A DNA stretch of 64,000 nucleotides from Eudorina sp. 2006-703-Eu-15. Lineage: Eukaryota; Chlorophyta; Chlorophyceae; Chlamydomonadales; Volvocaceae. A program made the translations under genes and the position numbers. Below, one piece after another: positions 24,101 to 37,800 of the stretch. Below the pieces are notes generated by a model. It was not told where the DNA came from. It saw only the letters and a list, made by a program, of their open reading frames with translations, and did not search any database. The DNA lies in the NCBI GenBank assembly GCA_003117195.1, contig BDSI01000158.1, forward strand, positions 33,695 to 97,694, read 5' to 3'. The first letter of the stretch is position 1, and every line of letters begins with the position of its first letter.

Positions 24101-27100
24101 TGCAGCATGCTGGACCGGGCCAGGAACCTGGCATATCCCCCCCGAGGCACCCGCCCCAGCCCCCACCTGCCAGAACTCCACGTCGTAGTCGTCCGGCATC
24201 TGCATCTTGAAGGTGCGGCTCTCCCCCACCTTCATGCCCATGATGCCTGATAGGGGCGAAGGGGTGGCGGGTTGGGACCCACTGTGCATGCACCCAAGCC
24301 GCAACTGCCACAGGCAACCCCGGACTTGCGCCGCACATTCCGCGCGGGGTGCGTGGGTGGGTAGAGCAGCACCCAGAGAGCGTCACCGGGGGCTCACGCG
24401 CGTTCTACCCCCTGGAGGAGCCTTCGTCCCAGCCCCTGCTGCCTCGGCCCCCGTCCAGCTCTGCATCCATCCCCGTCCCGCCCATCCATCCCGGCAGCCC
24501 TGCCGCGATCACCCGCTCACCTCCCTTACGTCAATCAGGACAGCGACACCGCAAAATAAACAGCCCAACCGCAAATCAATCCCTTTAAACTCCCTCCCCC
24601 AAGAACCCCTCCCACGTTCCTCTCACCCGACGTGATGCCCAGCACATCCTGCTCCGTGTCGAATGAGATGCGGCTGTGGGTCAGACCTGGCAGAGGCCGG
24701 CCCGAGGCCTGACCGCGGACCTGGAGGGCGGCAGCAGGTAGTGAGTGCATCGTGGCGGAGGGACGGCAGCGCGGCGCGCAGGTCGGACCTCGGACCTCGG
24801 GCCTTCCCTCCGCCCCAAATTCCTGAGGAGGCCCCATCACTAATTCCCGAGGAGGCTCTTAACGCCACTCACCACCAGCACCCCCTCAACAGCCATCACC
24901 ATCGCACCCCCTCTCCGGTGATCTCATCACACCCCTCACGTCCCGTTCACCCCGCTGGGGCCCTCACCCCGCACCGCCGCCCCTCTTGTCAACAAATTTG
25001 CAAAAGCTACACCCCCTCCCCCCTTCCCCCTTTCGCACCTCCACGTCAATGACCAGGGTGTCCCCCATCTGCAGGCCCCGCCCGGCCACCACCCTGCTGA
25101 AGCCGTGCTGCTTGCGGTACTGGCGAATGAGGTCGTCGGCGGCCGCTGCGTCCGTGGAGAAGTCGCCCGAGTCCCTGCGCGGACGTGAAGGCCAACCATG
25201 TCAGTGTGGGAGCGGGGGCGGATAGGAAAGTGGTAAACTGGCGCGGGGTGAGACTTATCAGGCGCTCGCATCCGGCAACGTCCTTGCCGGTAAGCCCACC
25301 TGCTATGTCCCGAGTTCGGGCAGATGCGGACCCAATGCCATGCGGGTCCCGCGACCCCTGCCATGCCCTGTCGTACCCGACCGCACCATACGTATCCTCA
25401 CCTATACCCCTGGGCAACCCAACCCATGTACGTCCCCCTCTCCCCGAGGCCGCCGCGTCCTGCACTCACTTGATGGTGACCGACAGTTGCTCCAGGGGTG
25501 TGCGCCACACGACCGGGGGCGCCAGGTCGTACAGCGCGGAGAAGGAGAACTCGGCTGCGGGGTCGTAGCGCTCCAACATCCCCGGGACGTCCTCGGGGGG
25601 CACCTGCGGCCGCAGTCCGTGTAGGAACGTGGGTATGGGGTGCGGGGGTGCGGGACGAGGATGGGGCCCCAGGGGCGGGTAAGGGGGTGGCTCTCCGAGC
25701 ATATGAGCTGACCGACCCTCAGAGCGGGGCCGTACGCTGCGCAGCCCACGTCCCCAGGCATCAGCTGCCCCCCCGTTTGAGTGTTTCGAGCACTCCTTGC
25801 CCTCAGACCAGTGTGACGCCGCAGTAACCCGCAGCGGATCCACAGCCAGCGACCCGGTGGCTCGCGCGGACTGACCCACCCGCCCAACCCCCTAACCCAC
25901 CACCCACCGACACACTGGCCGCGTCCACAGGCTTGCCCTGCCGAGCCTTCTCCACGCCCTGCCAAGCGCAATGGAGATGAAGCGAGGGGTGCGATATGGG
26001 GAGCAAGCTGGGCAATCTGTTAAGTGTTATGGATGACCCACCCTCTGACGTTGGTGCGGCACCCAGCACCGCCGCATCCCCCCGAGCTCCTGCCCTGACA
26101 GCGCCGTTCGTTTCAAGAACACCCTCCACCAATTGCTCCCCCCAGCAAGCATCCAGTACCCTCGGTCAGCATCCCGATGCCTCGGTCAGCATCCCGGTGC
26201 TGCCTATCCCCTCATTTCTCCCCCAGTTTCCTGTAAAACCCTCTTGCTCCCAGACCGCTGCCGAGAACCCACCCTGGGCAGGGCCTCCAGCAGCAGCTCC
26301 TCCAGGCAGTACGACTTGAACTTGTCCTGCCCGCCAACCTGGTTGGGGCAGCGAACCGTAGCGAACCCAGATCAGCAGGTACACAACAGACCAGCAGCGG
26401 CCCATCCCACCGCAGCCTTGTTATTACTTTAGGGTTATCGATCGGAACTGACAGTATTCCGATGGCGCAGCCGCGGCCCTTTGCTGGCCATGCATGCTAC
26501 CTTCCTACCGAAGAACACACCAAATCAATGTCAGCATGCCAGGCAGCTGAGAGCTGTCAGGCTTTCCCGCCGGAACCGTACTGGGAGCACCGGTCAGGCC
26601 CAGCAGCGCATGGTTCGACTCCGTGGCCAGGATAAGCCCGGCCCTGCATTGTCTCCTTGCGCAGGGGTGGGGCAGCGCTGCTGACCCCACGGCTTTCCTT
26701 GCGAACTTCGCTGCTTCTATTGTATGGTGATGTTCAGTGGACCCCGATGCTTTGCTGTTTCCAAGTTCGCTGCTTTGTTGGTCCGAGAGGAGTCGTATCG
26801 GGAAGTCGCCATGTCCTGATAATGTGTACAACTGAGCACCTAGATCAGCGATGAGCCAGCACCCCACCCACACCAATCATTGTACCCTCTCTGTTTTTTG
26901 CCATCACCCACAGACGTGAAGCCCGCGCCCTGCCCTCCCCCCCATCCACGGTCCCTGCCCCTTGCCCCCTGCCTGACCGCACACCTGAGAAATGACCATG
27001 GCCAGGGGCAGCGCCTTGCCCGGCTGCCAGCCGCGGAGGGTGCCGATGACGTCACGCTGCGGGGGAAGAGCGGCACTGGTCAGGGGGTGGCTAAGCACTA

Positions 27101-28394
27101 AGGCACACGTCGGCACGGCTTCTGCTCCTCATACCCGGGACTCATAGGTAGGCCTTTCTTCGCTTGCGGCATCCCCGCGGCCACAGCGAAAGTCGGTTGC
27201 ACACTGCCGCTGGATACCTATCCTCCAATCCCCCGGCCCCCGATAACACCCTCTCGCCCCCCTCGTCCGCACCTCAAGGCGTTTGACACCCCGCTTGAAG
27301 ACGTCCTTCACCGCCCGGGCAGGGACCGTGATCTTGGCCTTCCGGCGGCACAGCGACAGCTCCTCCACCTCCACCTCGACGTCGAACTGTGACAGGCACG
27401 ACGGGAGTGAGGGATGGGGTTCGTCCACTGAGCGGCCACTGAGGCGGGGGCTGCCAACCTGAATGTGATCCCTGCTGTCGTTGCCGCACGCGACAACCCA
27501 AGCCGAAGCAATCGTGTCCGAGAGCTGTAGGCCTCAACTAGGTCAGGGCAGAGGCCGAGCCACCGTCCGTTGCAACCCATTGGGAGTAATGCACACCATG
27601 TTCAAGTACCCCACGCCTGGGCAACAACTCGTCAGTCGTCACCAAGCGCGAGGTGAGTCCCTCTGACCTTCCGACGCAGTGAGACCCTCCCGCCCGCCCA
27701 TGAGATTCCCAGCAACATCAATCAGGTGGCGTCTGGCAGCCCTGACATTGGCCGAAGCCAAGTATGGATGTGATCACGGTCCGTCACTGCGACCACTTAC
27801 CAGACATCCAACAAGGCAAACGTGGCCCCGGGAGATCGGCACGCGGGGTTCGCTGGGGCAGCCCCGCCCTGCAGCCTGAAACTGCCTTACCTCGACGGGC
27901 TTCTCTTTGACTGCAGCCGCGCAAATGTGAAGTGCGCGGGCGGACCGGCGAGAAGTGGGCGCGAGGAAGACTTGCGGTTCGCCGGGTGCGCCGAACCGAA
28001 GGGGAGTAGGCACCGGTGCCGGAGATAGGCGTGCCGAGACGAGATTCGCCTGTTTGGTGAAAAACAGTATGGCGCTGAAGCGAAAGACATTGTTGAAAAA
28101 TTCAACTGTCACAAGGCATCAGCTATTCGTCCCCGGCGAAAACTGGCTTCCGCTTGCACGGACGAGAGGTCTCTTATCCACGTACTTGCGGCCGGCGACA
28201 ATGCAAATCCGTAGAAAAAGATTGAAACGACCCGTGCAGTATCGTGACTCATCACTATAGGAGTATGGTAATATTTCGCTAGGACTGACCTGGGTCACTG
28301 TAGAACCGCGTGCCGTGAACGCCGGCGCTGCATGACCGCGACCAGCCCCACGAGATTGGCTCCCTGAGAGTGGTTGTTGCCTAAGCGACATCAT
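21113..28394 (-). CDS. TIG1: Chloroplast trigger factor (ribosome-associated chaperone / FKBP-type PPIase)
   Basis: Sixteen exons splice in phase on the minus strand: 28394-28290, 28049-27891, 27386-27273, 27056-26985, 26338-26273, 25958-25908, 25603-25470, 25174-25039, 24720-24627, 24246-24167, 23611-23552, 23203-23066, 22568-22467, 22205-22113, 21773-21669 and 21289-21113, giving about 561 aa. The start MMSLRQQPLSGSQSRGAGRG is Ser/Arg-rich and acceptor-like for a chloroplast transit peptide. The mature part begins near VEFDVEVEVEELSLCRR, the ribosome-binding N domain. GWQPGKALP sits where bacteria have GFRxGxxP. GLQMGDTLVIDVE, GIMGMKVGESRTF and VSVTVKVHEI mark the PPIase domain. The remaining exons form the helical C domain (RMVDQLGERQFQAQLLQMIE). 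It is expected to bind nascent chains on chloroplast ribosomes. The 25958-25908 exon end could instead be 25914. The start lies 420 bp from the divergent NEK gene. Confidence 0.93.
22931..23035. repeat. 15-bp C-rich tandem repeat in TIG1 intron
   Basis: The unit CCCCTCCACCCCCGC repeats about six times between the TIG1 exons 23203-23066 and 22568-22467. Confidence 0.9.
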
Positions 28395-28814
28395 TTCGGT
28401 CAAGATTTAATCCGGCGAACCAAATCCCGAACGAATTAATGGTTTATGGCGAGGCAGCTGCACTTCGTTAGTCAGGCACGCTGGTAAGGTGGGGTTTCGA
28501 CGCACGATTCCACTGGAACTGTAGAACTTACCGTTCAGTGCATCAAAAATAATTTAAATCCCCGCTGCCTTACACAACCAACATAACCATTGACAGTACG
28601 GCCGACGCTAGTCAGTTTGGGTGAAACTGTGCAAACGCACATCCTTCTATACAGTTTCTATGGCTGAGGGTCAGTTCTCCTACAAACATGGCATTCTCAC
28701 TGTGCACTTGACCTGTTCGTTGTTCCTGCCGACCATTTCGTTTCCTGAAGCGTTCTGTGCATTAAATTAGTTGCTATGCATTTCCTACCCACGATCGCTT
28801 AAAACCAATAAGAA
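28395..28814. promoter_or_regulatory. Divergent promoter region of TIG1 and NEK1-like gene
   Basis: Only 420 bp separate the start codons of the minus-strand trigger factor and the plus-strand NEK gene. The interval is clearly more AT-rich than the flanking genes. It must contain both 5' UTRs and both promoters. I do not recognise specific binding sites. Confidence 0.7.
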
Positions 28815-31800
28815 ATGGACAAGTTCGTGAGAGGCAAAGTACTGGGGAAGGGCAGCTTCGGCTCGGCAATTTTGGTCACGAACAAATTGGACAACAAGAA
28901 TTATGTTATCAAGGAGATCGATATATCACGGATGCCGAAGGGGGAGCGCGAGGGGGCGGAGCAGGAAGCGAAGGTGCGTCCGGGCTGTGCAGCTCGGCTT
29001 GGTATTTGGCGACTGCGGATGTCGGCTTGTACTGTAAGGATCGGATGCGAGCGGCTGTGCTCCTTCGGAATCGACGACCCCGTTGCAGTCACACATTAGG
29101 GCGGGCCTGCGGCCGCGGGGGGCCGCTGGGGTAGGTGGGACGTGCGCAGCGTACATAAGGAGCATAGTATGCCTTTCTATGCATTATGTATCTTGCTTTA
29201 CCCGCATACCTTGAAAGCTGTCGCCGGCACTCTCCCGCAGCTGCTGATGGCGCTCAACCATCCCAACATCGTCCGATGCCTCGAATGCTTCACGCATATG
29301 AATAAGCTGTGCATCGTCATGGACTGGTGCTCTGAAGGTGGGTTTGAACGTGACGCGGTACCGGTGGAAGCTACAGGTTTGGAGGGGTTTAGTCTTAAGT
29401 GTCGGACTACAGCCCGCCGACTCCCACCCGTGCTCGCGAGCCTGGCACAGCCCTCGCGTTCGCTCTTCAACGGGCATCCATCGGTAAGGAATGCTGCGCT
29501 ACGGGATCGGAGACGGAAACAGATGAGCACAGCAACAGGTGGATGATGGCCATGGTCAGGTCTAGACAACAGGCTAAGCTCAAATCTAAAATCAGGCCAT
29601 GGGCGGCGGCACTGCAGCACATTAACGTTAAACAGTTGTAATTGGGGGATCGTTCGGCCGCTGATGGCGTCAAGCAGCTTCAATGCGTGCTTCATGGCCG
29701 GTGTCGCCCGCGATGGCAATGACGTGCGCCACCGGCGCGCCTGACCTAACCTGGCCTAACCCAGACGGGGGCTTGAGATCGAAGTGTCTCTGAGTGGCGC
29801 GGGCGCCAACGTTGGTGGCGCCTGCTGCACACGCGATCCACGCGGACCCCACCTGCCGTGGTCCTTGTCGCCGTACATCCGTACATGACATGGGTAGTAC
29901 CTACGGGGATGGGATACCAACAACAGCTCGGACGGGCGGCACGGGGGCACTTGCGCGGTCCACCTCGACGCAAAGTCAGCGACCCGGAATCAACCGATGC
30001 TGCGACCGCCCCGAAACCTACCCCCCCCCCCGGCAGGTGACCTGTACAGCCTCCTCCAGAAGCGCCGTGGGCAGCAGCTGAGCGAGGATACCATCCTGGA
30101 CTGGTTGGTGCAGATGTGCCTGGGGCTCAAACACGTGCACGACCGGAAAATTCTCCACAGGTGAGGGGCCAGCGTGAGTGCTGGGGTGTCCGGGCCGCGG
30201 AAGGACCCTTCGCGGGTACCCCGATTGCCGGCCGCTCTGGCAGTCGACTGCCGGGGCGCCCGTGGCGGACGGAGAGGGCAGGGGTGACGGCGGGCAGGGG
30301 TGGCGGGCAGGGGTGGCGAAGGGAGTAGTCGGGGAAGCGAATTCCGGGGGTGCGCTGAAGTGTAACAGCTCCCGGCGGCCAGGGCCAGACTGATGAGGGT
30401 GCGGTGGGGAGGGGACGGCTAGTGGGACCTCACGCGCGCGACAGACGCGGATTCGTTGTTGGACCCAACCGTCACAAAACCGTCACTTATACTGATGTTT
30501 AGAATTGCAACCCTTATACTGATGTTGATGAGTACTGATGGTGACGACTAACAGACTAACATGGGTTCACCCGGGTCAGTCCGATGAAGGCCCCGCTGGG
30601 GCGATTGCTGCGGTGTTCTGATACCGGCAGCCTGCGGATGTGGCCCTGTCCGCACACAGCCGTGGGAGGACCGATACTCGTGGCTGCTGGCGACCGCATC
30701 CCCCTCGCCCTGCAAGCACGACTCGCTCAACCCAACCCAACCCTTGCCGCTCCCGCCGCGCATACACCCTCCCTCCCACAGAGACATCAAGACGCAGAAC
30801 GTGTTCATGTCCACGGGCGGCCTCCTGAAACTGGGCGACTTTGGTGTGTCCAAGGTGCTCAACTCCACCTTCCAGCTGGCCACCACCGCGGTCGGCACGC
30901 CGTACTACCTGTCCCCGGAGATCTGCCAGAACAAAAAGTACAACCAGAAGGTAGGTGGAGGCGGTGGCCCCGTTCCCCCCGGGCAGGGATGTGGAAACCA
31001 GGGCAGGAGAAATGACAGGGAGACGGGATGCGGCGGACATTCACACGAACATTGCTGGATGAGCCGGCGAACCGGCGTGAAGTGCCGACTCGCGCCCTGC
31101 TCGACCTTTATCGTCCGTCGTTGGGGACGGCATGAGGCGGCATGGGCAGCAGCCCGGCTCGTCACGCACGTGCCCCCCTTGTTGCGCCGTCCTTCACGGT
31201 CTTGGCGCCCCTCCCCCGCTGTCTTACTGCGCAGTCCGACATCTGGTCCCTGGGCTGTGTGCTGTACGAGCTGGCGACGCTCAAGCACGCCTTCGAGGGA
31301 CCTAACATGCGGGCGCTCATCTCCAAGGTGCGGATGGGCGGATGGGCGCGAGCGGGTGGGGTGCGAGGCCGCGAGGCAGGGAGGCGGCTCACCCAACCAC
31401 ACAGACCTGCGGAGCGTGGCGGCTTGCTTGCGGAGGCTGCGCGTGGAGTCCTTTGGGACGTATCACGCTGGACGGAAGAGAGCCTGACGCCCACGCCGTT
31501 GCACTGTACCCGGGCGTGCGCCAGGGTGTTGCCTCAGGCGTCGGTGTCGATTTGTACCTGTGTATGTGCCGTGGATGTGCCGTACCGTCTGGAATGACGC
31601 GTGGGGCCCTGTCCTTCTGTCGGTGGGCTTCCCCGCTGTACCCTTTCCCTTGTACCTGGCCCGCTGCGACCTCCTACATCCCCCGGTCCCTTCTCCCCCA
31701 CACGCGCCCCTCTCCTCCCCCCGCAGATCATCAAGGGCAGCTACACGCCCATGCCCTCCACCCGCTCCCGGGAGCTGCGGGAGCTGTGCGACCGAATGCT

Positions 31801-34800
31801 GACCCTGGACTGGCAGAAGCGCCCCTCCATCAATGACATCCTCGCCACCCCCATCATGAAAGCGCGCATCCAGAAGTTCCTGTCAGCCACGCTGCAGGTA
31901 CGAGTGCGAGTGCGAGAGCTGCCGCATCCGCCCCTCTGGCACTGAGGGACATCAGCGGCGATGGCGTGCAGCCGTGCATGCAGAGCCGGATATACGTTGT
32001 GCGCAGAGGGTCGGGGTGCGGATGGCTGGGGAAGGTGTGTGCACCGCTGCTCTCCGCTCCCGCCCCCCACCCTCACCCAGTCTGCCTCCCGACCCGCGCT
32101 CTGCTTCCCTCCGCGGTGTCCAGGCGCACGAGTTCAGCCACACCATCATCCACGGCCGGCCAAAGCCTGGGCAGCTGGTCGTGGCGGCGCTGCCCCCGGC
32201 GGCCCCGGCGCCCGCCGCGGGGTCGTCCGGCAGTGCAGCCTCCGCACAGGCAGGCCCTGCGGCTGCGCCTGGGATCGCCGCTGGCCTGGGTAGGTGGAGG
32301 TTCGGACCGCAAACAAGTCCAGAACGAACTCGGGCACGCAGCCAGCAACCGTTGTCGCATTTGCGCGGGCAGGTGGAGGGCATGGGTCTGCTGGGCCACG
32401 GGCTGTGTGGGCGTCGGAGAGCAGCGCCGGCGAGGCCGCAATGTCGAACGGGCGTGGGAATCGCAACTGGCTGGCAACCCGCCGGGGACTCCCGGGAGCC
32501 AGAGTGCATGTCTTTGAATTATCGTGATCGCAGCCAGGCCCGGTGCGCATTGTACTCCAACGGGAGGGACCAAGTGTGCGGACAGCCGGCATCCGGCCAT
32601 GGCGTTTGTTGCGCTTCTCTTGCGACAGTGAGCCTGCCACACCGAAGCTCCGCTGCCCACAGCGTGTTTACGCGCTGCTTGAAACCAGCTGTCCATCCGT
32701 GATCCCTGGTTCTGTCCCCGTTGGTTGAATCCACAGCCCCATCCAAGTTCGGAGCCGCACCAGCGCCGGCGGCCGCTGCTGGAGGGGCCGCAAGGGGGGG
32801 CTCGGCGGCGGCGTCTGCACGGCAAAGCGGTGCTAGTCCCAACCCAATGCAGCGTGGGGGGGTAGCGGGCTTGGGCGCAGGACGCGGTGTCGGCGCGGCG
32901 GTGCCGGTGCGACCGCCGGTGGCGGCGCCCGCGCCGGGTGGAGCGGGTGCAGCGGCGCTGAAGCAGGCTCAGGACGCGGCGGCAGCGGCTCGGGCGAAGG
33001 CAGCGGAGGCGGCCAAGCAGCGCGAGGAGGCCATGTTGGCGCTGGCGGTAAGTGCGTCGGGTCTTGGCGCGTGGAATGGGACACGGTGCGTTGGACACGT
33101 TGGGATGGGGTCCATGACCGTAGGGGGGAATAGCCACGAGAAGATGGAGAGGCGCGAGCATGCGTGATTCGGTAAGGTCGCTGAAGGTCCCCTACTAAAG
33201 GTTGCAGTGCGGCGGGTGACCTCCAGATTCCAGACCCATGCTCTCTTTCTTAGCGCTGCGGCTGCTGGCGAGTGGGCAATCAGTGCTCGCGGGTCCGTCA
33301 GGCTCTGTTTGCGTCCGGCCGCTGGATGACGCTCACCTCGGCGGCAGCGCGCATGACGGCATGCATTAGCTCATTAGCGCCCGCGGGCGGTGCGATCCCC
33401 CCCTGGGTACCCATCGGTCGCTCGCGCTCTTCCTCACAGCCTTTAAGCACTGCCCCGATGGCGGCTCCTGTCGCCAGTGTTCGCCACTGCCCCTCCGGGG
33501 AGCGCACCCCGGCCAGCTGCGGACCCCGACCTCCGATACCAACCCGCACGTAGCCGAAATCGGCAGCTCCTAGATCTCAGTCCACACACTCCAAGGACCT
33601 TGTTGTCGCACGATGCCGCGTTCGCTGCAAGCAGCTGGTCGCTTAGCCGCCACTGCCCGCTGCGGCGGTGTGTCTGTACCGCCTGCAATAGGCCGGTGCC
33701 CCAGTCAACCTGGGTTCGGGGATGAAGCAAGCGAAGCCAGGAAGCGCCTTGGCGTTGCACCTGCATAAAGTGAAACCGGCGAGGTGGTGGGGCAGCAGCA
33801 GGATAACCCCAGGCAGGTGCCCGTCGTGCGCGCACAGCAGCGAGGGGTGGAAGGCAGGGCGGGAGGGAGGGAGGGGGACTGGGCCCGAGGCCGGCAGACG
33901 CGCGCTCTCTCCACTCGCGGCTGCATCCCTCCCCCTCCCTCCCTGGTCCTGGCCCTCGGTCCCCTGCCCACGCAGCGAAAAGGCGGGCCGCAGCCGCAGC
34001 TCTCGCCGTTCCCGAAGCCGCAGACACCGCCGCAGCGGCCCTGGCCCGCTCCCTCGTCACCGCACCGCCACGCGCCATTCATCCGGCAGCCGCCCTCCAC
34101 ACCGCCGCCCGCCCCGCAACCTGGCCATGATCGACTGCCGCCTCTGTCGCCCGCCTCGGTTGGTGCCCGCCGCCCGTCTCGCCATGCTAGCGTTGATAGT
34201 GCAATGTCGTTAGTGTAGTTATCATTCATTTGCATGTCGCTTGACCGGCGTCAAGTGGTCTTGCTGACGAGTGGTGGGAGTGCGTTGTGCGCACAACCAG
34301 GCCATTCGGCCTGCCCTTGATACCAAACACGAGAATGCGATTAGCGCCCAGCGCGTAGCAGCTCCGAAATCAGTTCGGCGCCTCATTACGGATCTCCATT
34401 ATTCGCGGGTTACCTCTTTTTGTGTGCTTGAAACTGTCCATCCGCCGCCAAAACAATCACTACTACTTCGCTCCCGAGGCCGAAATCGGGCAGGCCGGGC
34501 AGGCGTCCTCCCACCGACGCGCCCAGCCCGCGCTCCTCGCCCCATGGTGCCAGCACCAATGTCAGTGCCAGTGCGGGGAGGGTCCCAGGTGGGGTCGTGA
34601 GGCCACTCACCGCACGAGCGGGTCCAGCGGGTCGGGGCGCAGGTGTCCAAGGGGGTGGATACGCTGGAACGACTCAGGCGGGGGAGTGCCGGTGCCTCTC
34701 CTGTGATTCAGGATGCCACCGCATCAGCACCGCAGCCAAAGACACAGATCCCCTTACCAACCCGCGACGGAGCCGGCATGCCCCTTCCGGTATCACCTCC

Positions 34801-37800
34801 CGTGCAGGCGAAGCGCGCTGCGGACGCGGAGGCCAACGCCAAGCGCGAGCTGGAGCGCGCCAAGGCCCGCGAGCTGGCCGCGTTGGGGGCGCAGCGGGAG
34901 ATCGAGCGGCTGCGGCTGGAGGAGCAGCGCCGCAAGCTGGAAGGGGTGGGTACTGGGCAACGTGGGAAGGGAGACGGAAGGGCCTGTAGCCCAGCCCCTG
35001 CGGGAGGGTGGGGTGCGGCGGGGATGTCCGAGAGAGGCGGTGCGGGACCCCGCACCGCACTGCGCAGTCGCGGTGTGAGGAATGAGTTCGCCGGCCGGGC
35101 GCCTCCGTCAGCACGCGGCCTAGGACGGCTGCACGGACATCCCGCCCGCCCCTCCGCCACATGGATTGCTTACCAAGGAACACGGTGACCGCGTGTGGGA
35201 GTGAGGGTGGAGAGCTGACATCGTATCCTCACCACCATCCCGCGTCGCGCCCGGTGTGGCCCTGATCCCGACGTCATGGCTGTTCAGGACAAGGCTCGCC
35301 TCGAGATGGACCGCAAGAAGCGCGAGGCGGCCAAGGCCGAAGAGGAGAGGAGGGCCAAGGCGGCAGAGGAGGCGCGGGCGCGCCTCAAGGACGAGGAGGG
35401 GCGGCGGCAGCGGGAACTGGAGGTGGGTGCCCGACAGCCGTGGTAGCAACAGCCGTTCCCGCAACAGCCGTGTGGTGTCGTTACGGTGCCGGAACACCCG
35501 GGCCGTTGTCGTTATTGCTTCAGTATCCAGGCGGCTGCCCGGTGCGCCGCCCTGTTCCCCCGTGTCTACCAATTCGCAATACCACCCATCCCCCATCTAT
35601 GCCAATGAAGACAGCAAAACCGCGACAAGTTGCCGAATGAGTTGTAGTTGTCCGGGTGGTCAACGTCGGCCCCCTCCCCCCCTCCCCCATCCCCCCCTCA
35701 TCGCCGCTCAGGCCAAGCGCAAAAAGGCGGAGGAGGAGGCGCGCAAGAAGGATGCGGAACGTGCCGCCAAGGTCTGATCGTCGTGTGCGGTCGGTCAGGC
35801 ATCTACCTACCTACTTACCAACCTCCCTACCTACCTACGTTGGTCAGGCGCCCGTGGTTTTGGTCGCTCCGCTTACCTACCTACTTACCTGCCTACCTAC
35901 CTACCTGCCTACCTACCTACCTTCCAGTGTGGTTTCTCCCTTACCCCATCCGCCGCAGGAGAAGGAGCGGGAGGACATGCGGGCACGGATAGCGGTGCAG
36001 CGCAAGGAGTACCAGGACCGACAGGTGAGGGGGCCGGCGGCAACGACTTTGCAGACATGTATCACTGCGCTTACTGTCAGAGCGAAGATCCGGATGGGTG
36101 TGCGGTGGGTAGAACGGGACGTCTGGGTCCAAATGAAAGGCCTGCAACGGCGACAGTTATGGCCCCTTGCAGCCGCGCGGCGGTGGTGTTGTGCCATTTC
36201 GCCTTCGATAGATATAAATTAGGAACACGTCTGCGGCAGGTTCGCGATCTCCCTTGTCCATGATAACGCGTCACGAATAAGCGATTGTTGTTGATGTCAT
36301 GTTGGTGACATTGGGTATCATGGCTGGTGTCGCTGCGATGTGCTGCCGCAGGCGGAGGCAGCTCGCAACCGCGCAGCGGTGGAGCAGCAGATTGGCAGGG
36401 CAGCCCAGGCGCCAGAGGTACGGCCGTCGTCTGGTGTGCGGGACGCGGCGGTTGCCTTTCCGTCAGAGCCTCTGTCGGTGTTAGGGTAGCCAGCCGAATG
36501 CAACCGCAAGGGAGGGAGGGAGGGAGGGAGGGAGGGAGGGAGGGAGGGAGGGGGGAGGGAGGGAGGGAGGGGGGGGGGGGGGGAGGGAGGGAGGGAGGGA
36601 GGGGGGAGGGAGGGGGGAGGGAGGGAGGGAGGGAGGAGGGAGGGAGGGAGGGAGGGAGGGAGGGAGGGAGGGAGGGAGGGAGGGAGGGAGGGAGGGAGGG
36701 AGGGAGGGAGGGAGGGAGGGAGGGAGGGAGGGAGGGAGGGAGGGAGGGAGGGAGGGAGGGAGGGAGGAGGGAGGGAGGGAGGGAGGGAGGGAGGGAGGGA
36801 GGGAGGGGAGGGAGGGAGGGAGGGAGGGAGGAGGGAGGGAGGGAGGGAGGGAGGGAGGGGGGGGGGGGAGGGAGGGAGGAGGGAGGGAGGGAGGGAGGGA
36901 GGGAGGGAGGGAGGGAGGGAGGGAGGGAGGGAGGGAGGGAGGGAGGGAGGGAGATTGGGATCCGTACTGAGCGGGACGTGGACACCGTGCACGAGCGCGG
37001 GTTCCGAGAATCGAGAACACTGGATGAGTGGAGCGGTACTTGGTGGAACCTGGGCCCCACCCGGGCGGTTTTGCGGGCGCAAGTAGCTTTGTGGGAGCCT
37101 CATGTCGTCAGCACCCACGCACCCGGCCATTTCCATCCGTAAGGGGCGGGTCCGCAAAGCTGTACCAGCCAGCCAACGACTCCACGAAATTTGGATCGCC
37201 GCCAGGACAGCCTGTCCTGCAGACGCACTAGACCGGTCTCAGCCGGCAGGGAGGGGCCCGGGATTCTGACCGCGGAATCTGAAAGCACGCCAGGGCCTGA
37301 CCCATTAGGTGAACCCCCACCCCAAAGGAACACTCTCAGGCGCGCAGTGTCTGGCTTGGCACCCACCGCACCATCCCCTGGCGGCCACATGCTCAGGTAC
37401 AGGTCGTCGCGGGGCGGCCTCCCCGCCGGCAGTGGTCGCCGCCTCGAGTGGACGAGGGAGCGCCGCGAGCGAGGGGGTGGCCGGACGAGGCGGGGCCACC
37501 CGGGGCAGGTGGTGCACCGGCGGCAGGCGCAGGAGCCGCTGCCGGCCGCCGCGGCAACGAGGACCAGCTCTCAGCAGAGCAGCGGCGGGCGGTGTGGGAG
37601 GAGCAGCGCGCGGCGGCGGAGCGCAACCGGAGGGCGGTACAGGAGGTGCGGCTGATGATGGTGTTGGGCCGATCATTCGCGGTGCCTGGCATGGCATCAT
37701 CCTGTGGGACGGGCGATGTGGACACCATATAAGTGTGGCGTAGCACAGCATGTGAGGGGGCAACGGGCCCTGACACGCGAATGGGAGGGCCATCAGTCGG

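Noticed and set aside
27887..28105. Transit-peptide-like frame beginning MSFASAPYC as the TIG1 start
   Set aside because: Its frame does not join the next exon. The acceptor at 28050 and the upstream exon 28394-28290 give a continuous frame.
36077..37157. Large Pro/Ser-rich and Arg/Glu/Gly-rich frames
   Set aside because: Created by the GGGA microsatellite in a NEK intron; flanking NEK exons splice across it.
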